Shown piece by piece: positions 33,180 to 41,905 of a stretch of DNA of 64,000 nt. A program made the position numbers and the translations under genes. Below the pieces are notes generated by a model. That model searched no databases, was not told the DNA's origin, and saw only the letters and a list, made by a program, of their open reading frames with translations. Source of the DNA: Enterococcus alcedinis (GTDB lineage Bacteria; Bacillota; Bacilli; Lactobacillales; Enterococcaceae); assembly GCF_014635985.1 (NCBI RefSeq), contig NZ_BMDT01000002.1:273079-337078 (forward strand), given 5' to 3'. Every line of letters starts with the position of its first letter. The stretch's first letter is position 1.

Positions 33180-34367
33180 CTACCAATACATTTCCCAATC
33201 TTTATAAAATCGAATAAGCGCTTCTAAATAGTAATAGTCGCCCCAAATATTGCCTTCATCGACACCTTTCCCACTGTGCCATGAATAAACACCATGGTTT
33301 ATCAGAGAGACCGTCCCTTGACTCAATTGTTCGGTATAATTATCAATCAAACTTTCTAAGATACTGTGTTGTGAATGCGCATACAATTGTTTTTTATCAA
33401 ATGTTTCTGGTAAATACTTATTCATCAAACTCATTCCACAAACAGCAATTGCAGCAGCCGACGAATCTCTTGATTGTTGTGATTGATCATCAAAAATTAG
33501 ATCCCAGTAGCAAATAAAATCTTGAGGTAGTCGATTTAAGAAATAATTCGTTACTGCTTCATAATTTAGGAAATCTTCTTCTTTTGGTTTATATGCATAA
33601 TTTAATGCAATCCCATACATTAACCAACTTTGTCCTCTTGCCCAACTAGAATCATCGGAATACCCTTGTCTTGTTCGACCACCAACTGGTTTACCTGTTT
33701 CTGGATCAAAATAAAAAGTATGAAAAGCGGATGAATCTTCGCGAACAGCATATGAAATTGTTGTATGATAATGTCTATCTGCCACTTCGCTATATCGTTG
33801 GTCTCCTGTTTCTGATGAAGCCCAATAAAGAAGTGGAATATTTAACAAACAATCCACGATTAAGCGATAATTATCTGTGGCTCCTAGCTCACCCCACGCT
33901 TGGATAAAATCACCCTTTTTTTGATAACGTGTCATTAACTTATCCGCTGCAAGCAAAGCTGCTTGGCGTGCTTTTAAATTGCCAGTAAGTCTATACCCTG
34001 CTACACAAGATGGTGAATAGAGAAAACCTAAATCATGGTGATCAACTTCAATGTTGTTTTCAATTCGATGTAAAAAACTATCAACGTGTTTGTCTGCTAA
34101 CTTTTTATATTTTTCATCTTTCGTATACTCATAAGCAAGCCATAACATCCCTGTCCAAAATCCCGTAGTCCATTCGATATTTTCTATCGTATCGTAACTG
34201 TGATTGATAGTATTCGTCGATGGAAATCGTTCACCTAAACGGCTCATGTTATGATCTATTTTTTTTATCGCAATTTCAATCGCTTGTTCAATTTTCTCTT
34301 TTGTTAAAAAACCATTGTTCATGAATCTGTGGCTATTTTCAATATTTTCAATATTTAATTTATTCAT
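33180..34367 (-). CDS. ugl: Unsaturated glucuronyl hydrolase (GH88)
   Basis: This 395-residue alpha/alpha-barrel hydrolase has family motifs WTTGFWTGMLWLAYEYT near residue 66 and DHHDLGFLYSPSCVAGY near 115, with candidate catalytic Asp residues. Downstream are GYSDDSSWARGQSW near 235 and DSSAAAIAVCGM near 305. GH88 enzymes hydrate and release the 4,5-unsaturated uronic acid from disaccharides made by polysaccharide lyases. There is no signal peptide, so it works on PTS-imported phosphorylated disaccharide. It starts 2 bp after the GntR gene. Confidence 0.9.
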   Translation of the reverse strand: MNKLNIENIENSHRFMNNGFLTKEKIEQAIEIAIKKIDHNMSRLGERFPSTNTINHSYDTIENIEWTTGFWTGMLWLAYEYTKDEKYKKLADKHVDSFLHRIENNIEVDHHDLGFLYSPSCVAGYRLTGNLKARQAALLAADKLMTRYQKKGDFIQAWGELGATDNYRLIVDCLLNIPLLYWASSETGDQRYSEVADRHYHTTISYAVREDSSAFHTFYFDPETGKPVGGRTRQGYSDDSSWARGQSWLMYGIALNYAYKPKEEDFLNYEAVTNYFLNRLPQDFICYWDLIFDDQSQQSRDSSAAAIAVCGMSLMNKYLPETFDKKQLYAHSQHSILESLIDNYTEQLSQGTVSLINHGVYSWHSGKGVDEGNIWGDYYYLEALIRFYKDWEMYW

Positions 34368-34369
34368 TG

Positions 34370-35122
34370 TTATATCCCTTCAAATTCTATATTGATCGAA
34401 TAATGTTGGTGATGTATTAAACTGTAAGAAAATTCAATCGGTTTCTTGTTATTATCAAAGTATTTTTTTTGTAATTTCACAACTGGTAAGTTCACTGGCC
34501 ATTCAATATTCGCCATTTCTTCAGGAATTAGATTTAATATCGTTGACTCACCTGCTAGCAGTCCGAACTTAATTTCCTGTTTCATCGGTAGGTTGGTTAA
34601 ATTGTGTTTTAATTTATATTCTTCTGACAAACTACCTCCAGATTGGAATTGACGAATCATTTCATCTGTTAGCATACTATCTGCTACATAGCGAATTTGA
34701 ATTTTCCAAATGAAGTTATCAATCATTGCCAGCTGAACAATTTGTGTTAGCTGTTCTTCCTCATTGAGCTCTAGTAACTTAGCAATGTCTTTTTGAACCA
34801 CATTACGATGAATAGTTGTTGCTGTTTGTTCGACCATGTCATTTGTTTTTTTCTTTATTTTCGTATTAATAAGAGGTCCATTTTCATCAAAATACACTTT
34901 TTTATGCTTCAAATTTCTTCGAACAAAGGTACCTTCTCCTTGACGTCTAATCAAGTAGCCTTCAATCACTAAATCTTGCAACGCACGTACAACAGTTGTA
35001 CTACTCACATCATAGATTTTCTTTAGTTCCCCTTCAGAGTAAATTTTTTTTCCTGGTTTAAATTCTTCACTATCTATTTTCCTAATAATATCTTGTTTGA
35101 TTACTTCATACTTGGGCTGCAT
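34370..35122 (-). CDS. GntR-family regulator with UTRA domain
   Basis: This 250-residue regulator has an N-terminal winged helix (KQDIIRKIDSEEFKPGKKI, ELKKIYDVSSTTVVRALQDL, EGYLIRRQGEGTFVRR, residues 8-66). A C-terminal UTRA effector domain follows (residues 95-245), where a sugar or sugar phosphate would bind. It heads the PTS operon, with AGGAGG ahead of its ATG. The palindrome ACTTAACGTGTTAAGT between the -10 and the start is the obvious operator, so it should repress itself and the six downstream genes until inducer is present. Confidence 0.9.
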   Translation of the reverse strand: MQPKYEVIKQDIIRKIDSEEFKPGKKIYSEGELKKIYDVSSTTVVRALQDLVIEGYLIRRQGEGTFVRRNLKHKKVYFDENGPLINTKIKKKTNDMVEQTATTIHRNVVQKDIAKLLELNEEEQLTQIVQLAMIDNFIWKIQIRYVADSMLTDEMIRQFQSGGSLSEEYKLKHNLTNLPMKQEIKFGLLAGESTILNLIPEEMANIEWPVNLPVVKLQKKYFDNNKKPIEFSYSLIHHQHYSINIEFEGI

Positions 35123-35136
35123 CGTTCATCCTCCTA

Positions 35137-35152
35137 ACTTAACGTGTTAAGT
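35137..35152. promoter_or_regulatory. GntR operator 1
   Basis: ACTTAACGTGTTAAGT, a dyad with 6-bp perfect arms, starts 8 bp downstream of the -10 element, on the transcription start. The same core recurs in the hairpin at 35214-35245. Confidence 0.75.
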
Positions 35153-35160
35153 ACAAAGCA

Positions 35161-35188
35161 ATAATACCATATTCACTTTATTTGTAAA
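35161..35188 (-). promoter_or_regulatory. Promoter of the gntR-ugl-PTS-heparinase operon
   Basis: On the minus strand TTTACA (35183-35188), a 16-nt spacer and TATTAT (35161-35166) with a TGG extension form a sigma-A promoter. Operator 1 overlaps the initiation region. Confidence 0.7.
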
Positions 35189-35213
35189 CCCTTTTATTGA
35201 ATAAACCATAAAA

Positions 35214-35245
35214 AAAGTCCAACTTAACACGTTAAGTTGGACTTT
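35214..35245 (-). terminator. Terminator-like hairpin that contains a second GntR operator core
   Basis: A 32-bp perfect palindrome (AAAGTCCAACTTAAC, central AC, then the complement) is followed by a seven-T run on the minus strand. Its centre AACTTAACACGTTAAGTT is operator 1 in the other orientation. It could end transcripts from upstream and also bind the repressor about 30 bp behind the -35. Confidence 0.65.
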
Positions 35246-35419
35246 AAAATGATATCAGTGAGGCATTTGCTTGGATAGATTTCAATCGAGTTCTTTTTCC
35301 CAAAACTGTACTCTTACTGACCGTGTACACACGCCTATTAGATATTTTAGACCGCAGATTGAAATATATTTCCAGCATTATTCATTAAACGATTGAGGCC
35401 CAGTGAAAATCGTTACGAC

Positions 35420-35622
35420 AAACTCGTATGCTTAGCACATCCCCTTAACCAAAGATCTCTTTCCAAAAAGCGAAAACTGCAATTGATTGTTTTCATATTG
35501 CTCAACTCATTGGAAAGTCTTGTTAAAATCATCTGATTGATCTTATCAAACATTTTACTCAGTCAGGTAAACTTCAAAAAGTATTAGAAACGGCTCCTAA
35601 ACAGTTGGTCCATTTATATTGA
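35420..35622 (+). pseudogene. Remnant of an ISL3-family transposase
   Basis: The plus strand encodes, in broken frames, pieces that line up with ISL3-type DDE transposases: IPLTKDLFPKS, then after a frameshift TAIDCFHIAQLIGKS (the IDRFHI motif), then NHLIDLIKHFTQSGK and LETAPKQLVHLY before stops. Several stops and at least one frameshift make it non-functional. No terminal repeats were recognised. It marks past insertion-sequence activity next to the PTS island. From 35246 to 35420 and 35623 to 35845 I see no gene. Confidence 0.6.
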
Positions 35623-35845
35623 TAAACAGCTTCCCAGTTCCCTTCCTTTATCAAATCAGTATGATTAATCGTTTATTGTTCTATAAGTAATGAATTGAAA
35701 AATGTCATGAGATGTATCATTTTTTTCGCATACTGAGCTATTCAAAAAAAGATAAATAACAAATCACCTAAATTTTCACCCGTACTTTTTGTTAAAGAAT
35801 CGAATTTTTTGATCCTTATCTCTACATGCTAAAAAATAGTTAAAT

Positions 35846-36018
35846 AAAAACAACCGCCAAACGAAATTCGTCCGACGGTTGTTGTTTAGGAAGTTTATTT
35901 ACTTGAAAGAGATAAATAAAATGAGAACGTATTTAAGGGCTATTTGTTAGTATGTCTATATAATGGACGAAAAGTATAGATCATTTGTGTTCAGATTCAA
36001 GCTTTTTATGAAACATAC
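35846..36018 (+). repeat. Direct repeat, copy B (right border of PTS island)
   Basis: This is the second copy of the segment described at 28314-28488, in the same orientation and offset by 7532 bp. The hairpin arms CAACCG/CGGTTG, the ribosome-binding-site-like GAGATAAATAAA-ATG and TCTATATAATGGACG are preserved. The short frame is stopped by TAG at codon 10. The remaining 120 bp up to the AraC gene hold nothing I recognise. Confidence 0.75.
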
Positions 36019-36138
36019 GCAAGCAAAATAATGAACTGAACCTCATTAATATTGGGAATATCCACATAATCCTAAAGTGTATGACTAAGACCAACGATTG
36101 ACTTCGTGCATAACTATGGCTCTTGATATCTTTGAACA

Positions 36139-38328
36139 TTAGTCCTCAATTAAGTAGCTTTGATATTTCCCAGGTGTCGTCCCAGTGTGTTGCTTGAAGA
36201 TTCGAATGAACGTATTCACATTTTTACATCCGACTTCCTCTGCTACTTCCGTCACATTTTGATTACGCTGAGCAAGCAGTTCTTTCGCACGATTCACTTT
36301 CAATAAATTTAAATACGTTTTAAATGAAATCCCCGTAGATTCTTTAATTAGCTTGCTCAAATACGATTCCGTTAGATGAAAACGCCCCGCTAAATCGCCT
36401 AGTGATAGGTCTTCAGTATAGTGCCCATCAATATACTCAATCACGTGGCTAACAACATCATAATTTGTCGCCTCAACCGCTTGTGTCTGTTCAAAAAATT
36501 CCGAGAAAATCAATTGAAACAATTGGTATAGCATCTTTTGATCCGTACCGATCAATTTTTCAAATTGCTCTTTATGTTCCTGATAAAACAAAGAATAATC
36601 GGTATTGTTGATTTGCATCAAGCGTTTGAGTGTATTTAACAGTGCTTGTTTCATAGTTTCTAAATCTTGTGTATTCAAACGACGCTCAATAAAATTGGTT
36701 CTTAATAAATTCTCTAGCCCTTGCTTCGCCTGATCGACTTCTTTACTTTTTACTAAATTGATAAGTTTTTGTTCAATTTCAACAGGGTAAATATACGTCA
36801 TCCCTTTTTGTTCCCGTTCGTTAATCGTTAATTTTTCGTTTCTAAAAGACGTCTCTACACTTAAAACAACGACATCTTGTAAGCTACGGGGAAGTTCCTC
36901 TAAATTGTTAAAAGGCGCTGACATCACAAACGCTACATTCGTTGATAGTTCTTGTTTGATAATTTTTCTCAACGTGGCCATTGTTTGAATAATTAATTCT
37001 TGGTCTTTTGTTAAATAGATCAAGAGAAACTGATCATAATTCATTGGTTGGATAAATAATGTTGATTTATCTGCCAATGTCCCATACTCTAATATTTTCT
37101 TGCGTGCTTTAACGAGTTGCTTATCAGACAATTCAATTTCATCCACTGCTTTGCCATTCATCGTTAAAACAACGACGACTCCGCCATGATCCAGCGCTTC
37201 CCAGCCAAGGATTGGTGCCATCCTTCTTAATTCACTTTGTGGGTACTTATCAAGCAAAATATTTTTTAGAAAGATTTCTCGAATCTCGTCCATGCTTTCT
37301 TCTTTAAATTGTCCTAAGTCATAATTTGTCATTTTGAGGTTTTCAATTCGCTCTAAAATGGCATCCATATTCAATTTTTCTGGTTGCGCATCTTGTTGGA
37401 TTTTTGAAATAATCTTTTGGTACGGTCGATAACTGGTTCGACTAAAGTAGAATGTTAGACAAGAACCGAATGCTAATAATCCAAGTAACAGACTAAGAAT
37501 AAACCAGACCGTGTCAATTGGTACTTGGCTAATCGCACGATTCGGATAGATTAAAACAAAATAGACATCTGGCACTGATAATGAGCGTTTCCAAAAAACG
37601 GTATCTTTCGATAATACTTGTGTACCAATCCCGTTATTATTAAGTAAATGGCTCGATTCAAAACCTTTCTCCATTTTTAAAGGTAAGCCCCCTCGGTAGT
37701 CATCACTGACAAAATAAAACTTCCCTTCTGGATAGCGACTGTACGATTTATATACAGCGCTTTCATTCCAGTTGAGGATAAAATAAAGGGATTCATTGAC
37801 CTCGGGAATGTACATTTTTCGAATCAGATAAATTTGATTGTTAAAGGAGAAAAAAGTCATCCCATTCAAATCTTCCGTATTAAAAAACGCCGCTATTTCC
37901 GCACTATCCTCTAAACCAATAAACGATAAATAATCATCAAATAAAAAATAGCCATTTAAGCCAACGACAATCTCATCTTCGCCTGTTGTAATTCCCACCT
38001 TGTAATCAAACTGATCGCCTGAAAAGAGACTCGCTTTCATTTGATCAAATATTTGTGCGTATAATGTATAACTTTGCTGCGATTTTTCAGCAAGCAATTT
38101 AACATAAGGGTTTTCCGATAAAATTTTTGTGGAATCAAGCGCTGTTTTAAATTTCGAGTCCATCAGACTTGCTTCTCGCTCTAAATAAAACTCAATTTCC
38201 GTCACCGATTCGTATTTTTGTCGAGACACTTCTTTACTAATCACTGTAAACAAAATGATAATGGTATAGATAATAATAATTGCCGAGAATGAAAAAAAGA
38301 TCTTTCGATAAATACTCCCTTGTTTCAT
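36139..38328 (-). CDS. Membrane-bound AraC-family regulator (YesN/YtdP-like)
   Basis: This regulator of about 729 residues has a membrane helix at residues 9-30 (IFFSFSAIIIIYTIIILF), an extracellular sensor of about 250 residues, and a second helix near 275-300 (TVWFILSLLLGLLAFGSCLTF). A long cytosolic linker follows. The AraC double helix-turn-helix in the last 100 residues includes DLSLGDLAGRFHLTESYLSKL and NVTEVAEEVGCKNVNTFIRIF. It likely senses sugar or a binding protein outside and activates the ABC transporter operon directly upstream. The ATG after GGAGGCG is preferred over one 63 bp earlier. Confidence 0.85.
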   Translation of the reverse strand: MKQGSIYRKIFFSFSAIIIIYTIIILFTVISKEVSRQKYESVTEIEFYLEREASLMDSKFKTALDSTKILSENPYVKLLAEKSQQSYTLYAQIFDQMKASLFSGDQFDYKVGITTGEDEIVVGLNGYFLFDDYLSFIGLEDSAEIAAFFNTEDLNGMTFFSFNNQIYLIRKMYIPEVNESLYFILNWNESAVYKSYSRYPEGKFYFVSDDYRGGLPLKMEKGFESSHLLNNNGIGTQVLSKDTVFWKRSLSVPDVYFVLIYPNRAISQVPIDTVWFILSLLLGLLAFGSCLTFYFSRTSYRPYQKIISKIQQDAQPEKLNMDAILERIENLKMTNYDLGQFKEESMDEIREIFLKNILLDKYPQSELRRMAPILGWEALDHGGVVVVLTMNGKAVDEIELSDKQLVKARKKILEYGTLADKSTLFIQPMNYDQFLLIYLTKDQELIIQTMATLRKIIKQELSTNVAFVMSAPFNNLEELPRSLQDVVVLSVETSFRNEKLTINEREQKGMTYIYPVEIEQKLINLVKSKEVDQAKQGLENLLRTNFIERRLNTQDLETMKQALLNTLKRLMQINNTDYSLFYQEHKEQFEKLIGTDQKMLYQLFQLIFSEFFEQTQAVEATNYDVVSHVIEYIDGHYTEDLSLGDLAGRFHLTESYLSKLIKESTGISFKTYLNLLKVNRAKELLAQRNQNVTEVAEEVGCKNVNTFIRIFKQHTGTTPGKYQSYLIED

Positions 38329-38381
38329 AGACAATCGCCTCCCCCTAAAATTATGACACAGTCTAGAGAGATATGAAAGAC

Positions 38382-38412
38382 AAAAAACCACTCCGCATCC
38401 CCAGTGGTTTTC
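38382..38412 (-). terminator. Terminator between ABC permease and AraC genes
   Basis: A 9-bp stem (AAAACCACT and complement), a 10-nt loop and a T6 tail on the minus strand, 45 bp after the permease stop. The AraC gene may therefore depend on partial read-through or its own promoter. Confidence 0.7.
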
Positions 38413-38454
38413 ACGCTATTGTCTTTAAACATCATTTTTACGTCTTGCGTATTC

Positions 38455-39285
38455 CTAACCTTTCGTGGCACCACCCATACTAAATCCTTTAGACATAAAG
38501 CTTTGAGATAACCCATACAAAATTACAACGGGTAAAGAATAAAGGACAGAAAATGCTGCGAGTCGGCCATAATTCACCATTCCAAAATTTCCAAAAAATT
38601 GGAAAATAGAAACCGAGGCTGGCATTTTTTCTGGCGACTGAATTAAGATATAGGGTACAAAGAAGTTACCCCAACTACCTGTAAAAGTAAAAATTCCTAC
38701 CGTAAAAATCCCTGGTAACATCAATGGTGTGACCACTTTTCGAATCCCTTGCCACACGGACGCACCATCGACCCAAGCCGATTCTTCTAAGTCTAACGGA
38801 ACCGAATCCATAAAGTTTTTCATCATCCAAATACCATAAGGCAGTGAGGAAGCAGTTAAGAAGAATGTTAACGCAATTAAAGAATCTTGAAATTTCAAGT
38901 ATAAAAACATTTGAAAGACGGGCACAATCACTGCCGTCATCGGTAAGGAAGTCATAAATAAAATGGTCATCATAAATGATTTCTTATATTTTAAGCTATA
39001 CCGTGATAACGGGTAGGCTGCCAACACACACAGTATCACAATTAAAATCGACTGCCCACCAGAGATCGCTAGTCCAATACCAAACGATCGAATCAAGGCA
39101 GGATCCGTAATGATGGACTGAAAGTTTGCCAAAGTAAAGGCAGTTGGCATTTTTAATGCTTGAATCGCACCCGTATCAATCGAGGCGAAAATCATCCAAA
39201 GCAGTGGCATTAAAAATAAAATTCCTAATAAACTAAGCAACACGTAGTGAATGATCGTTTCCATCTTATAACTTTTTTTTGCCAT
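38455..39285 (-). CDS. Carbohydrate ABC transporter permease (MalG type)
   Basis: This 276-residue inner-membrane permease has six hydrophobic helices. The cytosolic EAA loop shows as LEESAWVDGASVWQGIRKVV near residue 180, then the C-terminal SFMSKGFSMGGATKG tail typical of MalG-like CUT1 permeases. It pairs with the gene 10 bp upstream to form the channel. No ATPase gene is in the operon, so a shared MsmX-like ATPase elsewhere is expected. The sugar is unknown. Confidence 0.9.
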   Translation of the reverse strand: MAKKSYKMETIIHYVLLSLLGILFLMPLLWMIFASIDTGAIQALKMPTAFTLANFQSIITDPALIRSFGIGLAISGGQSILIVILCVLAAYPLSRYSLKYKKSFMMTILFMTSLPMTAVIVPVFQMFLYLKFQDSLIALTFFLTASSLPYGIWMMKNFMDSVPLDLEESAWVDGASVWQGIRKVVTPLMLPGIFTVGIFTFTGSWGNFFVPYILIQSPEKMPASVSIFQFFGNFGMVNYGRLAAFSVLYSLPVVILYGLSQSFMSKGFSMGGATKG

Positions 39286-39295
39286 GATTTTTCAC

Positions 39296-40201
39296 CTACA
39301 CCTTCACTTTTAATGTTTTCATATAGATTAAACTTGCGATGGCACCAATTGCTAATAAAACTAACGAAATCGCTGTACCATAACCTAGTTGATAACTAAC
39401 AAAGGCTTGTTGATACATAAATACAGGTAAGGTCGCCGTGCTGACACCGGGCCCGCCACCAGTCATCGTATAAATCAATGTAAAGACGCCCAACGTTTGA
39501 AGCGTTACTAACATTAAGTTCGTTGCAATTGTCCCCTTAACCATTGGAATTGTAATTTTGGTCACGATTTGCCAACGAGAAGCGCCATCCATTACCGCTG
39601 CTTCTTCGACTTCTTTTGGAATATCATCCAATGCCGATTGAAAAACCATCATAGAAAAGGCTGTTCCTCGCCAAACGTTCGCGATAATCACACTAATCAT
39701 TGGGAAAGTGAATAACCATGCGATCGGTTCGATATTTAACAGTCCTAATAACCAATTGGCTGTTCCAGTTTCACCTAAAAAAGCGACCCAACAAAAGGAC
39801 ACAACGACTTCTGGTGTTACCCAAGCGGCGATAATAATTAGACCTATCACTCGACGAAATGCCGTGTTTTTTTCTCTCATTAAAAAGGCAATTAAAAATC
39901 CTAAAAAACATTGCCCAATGACCGCTGAGAAAAAAACGAAAACAATCGTATTCCAAATACTAATTCGAAAATTTGGATCTTGAAACATTTGTACGAAGTT
40001 ATCAAAGCCGATAAATTGAAACTGACTCGCATTGGTACCCGTTAAAGCTAAGTTAGAGAATGAAAAAATAACGGTTAAGATCATTGGTCCGATGAAAAAG
40101 ATTAATAATAATATCCAACTCGGGAATAGAAAAAAAATAGATTTGACGTTATCTGATAATTTCTTTTTCGGTTGTTGTATTCCTTGCTCCATACGTTCCA
40201 C
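39296..40201 (-). CDS. Carbohydrate ABC transporter permease (MalF type)
   Basis: This 301-residue protein has six hydrophobic helices, starting after a short basic N-terminus. The EAA motif is EVEEAAVMDGASRWQIVTKI near residue 205. It is CUT1 family, partner of the MalG-type gene downstream. It follows the binding-protein gene after a 100-bp gap that contains a strong hairpin, which probably lowers permease expression relative to the binding protein. Confidence 0.9.
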   Translation of the reverse strand: MERMEQGIQQPKKKLSDNVKSIFFLFPSWILLLIFFIGPMILTVIFSFSNLALTGTNASQFQFIGFDNFVQMFQDPNFRISIWNTIVFVFFSAVIGQCFLGFLIAFLMREKNTAFRRVIGLIIIAAWVTPEVVVSFCWVAFLGETGTANWLLGLLNIEPIAWLFTFPMISVIIANVWRGTAFSMMVFQSALDDIPKEVEEAAVMDGASRWQIVTKITIPMVKGTIATNLMLVTLQTLGVFTLIYTMTGGGPGVSTATLPVFMYQQAFVSYQLGYGTAISLVLLAIGAIASLIYMKTLKVKV

Positions 40202-40235
40202 CTTCTTCTAATTAAGAATTTTTGATAGCCTATAA

Positions 40236-40271
40236 ATAAATTGAACAAGACCATCGGCTTGTTCAATTTAT
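40236..40271 (-). other. Intercistronic hairpin after the binding-protein gene
   Basis: Perfect 14-bp arms (ATAAATTGAACAAG and complement) with an 8-nt loop and no T-tract on the minus strand. Such structures protect the upstream message and cause differential expression of binding protein over permeases. Confidence 0.65.
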
Positions 40272-40302
40272 CCAATAGGTAAAACACGTGTTGATGCAAG
40301 AA

Positions 40303-41673
40303 CTAATTAATATTTTCTTCTCCAACAATTCGCGTAACATTTTTTGCATACTCATCGGCTGCTTGTTCCGGTGTTTTACTTCCCGTTGCCACCGCTTCAA
40401 CCATGTTTTGAATTTCTACAGAAACGTTTGGATATTTATCATCTGCCGGTCTAAAGTGTGCATTTTGTAAGAAGGCCGTTGCCTCTTTAATAAATGGTAA
40501 AGCCGTATATTCTGGTAATTCTGCTGAGTCATTACGTACCGTTAAGTTTCCTTCAGACATCGCACGTTTCACTTGAGCCTCTTCGCCACCTAACGCCTGA
40601 ACCACTCTCCAAGAAACATCTTTGTTTTTCGCTTTAGCAGGAATTGCCCATGTCCAACCACCAGACATTGTCGTCGATCCTGGTTCATCGCCATTTTCAG
40701 TTGGCATTGCCGCAAAACCAAAACGTTCTGTCATGTTTTCTACTGGCGCTGCGCCACCTTCACTCCAGTTTCCTGTATTCCAGAAACCATCTAAAATAAT
40801 TCCTGCTTGGTCATTCGGGAATTTATCTTGCATCATCACCGAACCGTAGTTACTATTAATCGCAATCGATAATGACGGTCCTAATTTTTTCTGATTGTAG
40901 ATTTCATCAATAAATTTCAAGGAAGATAAAATACCATCTGTACCGACATGCCATTTACGGGTTTCACTGTCGAATAATGTATCTTTCGTTCCATAAAGCA
41001 GCATTTCAAATGTTTGCATCGAAACCGACTCACCATTAGCTTTCGCTACTCCCATCCCAAATGGAATGACTTCCGGTTGTGTTGCCTTAATTTTTTCAGC
41101 TGCTTCAATAATTTCTGCCCAATCTTTTGGTTGCCATTCTTTATCTAGACCCGCTTTTTCAAAGACATTTTTGTTGTACCATAATCCTCGAGAATCGGAT
41201 GTTCCTGGAATCGCATAGAGTTTACCATCTTGCGCCGTCGATCCCGCTTTTAAGTTCTCGGTATAATTGCTCCACTCATCCCATTCTTTAACGTAGTCAT
41301 CTAAGGCGGTTAAATAGCCGGCATTGGCATCAGAATTTAGCATAAATGAATCTTCTGCCACCACATCGGGTGCGGTACTTTCCGATTGCATCGATAATGC
41401 GACTTTAGAGAAATAATCCCCTTCACTGGCAGTAATTGGAGATAGAACAATTTTGATGTCTTCATTTTCTTTTTCAAAGTTGGGAATAAATTCTTCATTT
41501 AGATATTTACGTAAGTTGTCATGTTCACCCGTATCGCGCCACGTAATTTTTATTTCTGTTTGTCCATCCGCTGTAGCCCCTTCATCTTTTGCTTCATTAC
41601 CACAAGCAACCAATGTCAATCCCAGTACCGCTAACGATGTTAACCCAATCATATTCCGAAATCTCTTCTTCAT
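40303..41673 (-). CDS. Sugar ABC transporter substrate-binding lipoprotein
   Basis: This 456-residue lipoprotein has a basic start MKKRFRNMIG, a hydrophobic stretch and lipobox LTLVAC (Cys about 24). The body matches CUT1 solute-binding proteins (GLWYNKNVFEKAGLD near 165, TMSGGWTWAIPAKAKNKDV near 335). It captures an oligo- or monosaccharide outside and delivers it to the two permeases downstream. The ATG 7 nt after GGAGGG is used rather than an earlier one inside that site. A cre-like site and a dyad lie upstream. Confidence 0.9.
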   Translation of the reverse strand: MKKRFRNMIGLTSLAVLGLTLVACGNEAKDEGATADGQTEIKITWRDTGEHDNLRKYLNEEFIPNFEKENEDIKIVLSPITASEGDYFSKVALSMQSESTAPDVVAEDSFMLNSDANAGYLTALDDYVKEWDEWSNYTENLKAGSTAQDGKLYAIPGTSDSRGLWYNKNVFEKAGLDKEWQPKDWAEIIEAAEKIKATQPEVIPFGMGVAKANGESVSMQTFEMLLYGTKDTLFDSETRKWHVGTDGILSSLKFIDEIYNQKKLGPSLSIAINSNYGSVMMQDKFPNDQAGIILDGFWNTGNWSEGGAAPVENMTERFGFAAMPTENGDEPGSTTMSGGWTWAIPAKAKNKDVSWRVVQALGGEEAQVKRAMSEGNLTVRNDSAELPEYTALPFIKEATAFLQNAHFRPADDKYPNVSVEIQNMVEAVATGSKTPEQAADEYAKNVTRIVGEENIN

Positions 41674-41707
41674 CTTTTTTCCCTCCACTATCTCTTCCTT
41701 ATTTTGT

Positions 41708-41734
41708 ACAACAATGTCGGCCGACTAACGTTGT
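41708..41734. promoter_or_regulatory. Dyad in the leader of the sugar ABC operon
   Basis: ACAAC and GTTGT flank the palindrome GTCGGCCGAC, giving an interrupted 27-bp dyad 35-60 bp upstream of the start codon. It is GC-rich in an AT-rich leader and could be a regulator site (AraC-type proteins prefer direct repeats, so another regulator is possible) or an RNA hairpin. Confidence 0.4.
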
Positions 41735-41803
41735 AAGCACTTTTATTATTGCTTGTTTTTTCGATAAACACAATCCATAAAAAAGGGAGTTATCCTTATT
41801 CTA

Positions 41804-41817
41804 TGTATCCGTTTACA
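41804..41817. promoter_or_regulatory. Candidate cre site of the sugar ABC operon
   Basis: TGTAAACGGATACA (minus strand) fits the CcpA consensus TGWAANCGNTNWCA with one mismatch. It lies about 130 bp upstream of the binding-protein start. Confidence 0.45.
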
Positions 41818-41905
41818 TAAATTGGGTATTTTACCGAAAATCGATATTTTCTTTCCCTGATACAATGGATGCCACCTGACACACTATTTTTTACATATAG
41901 AAATA

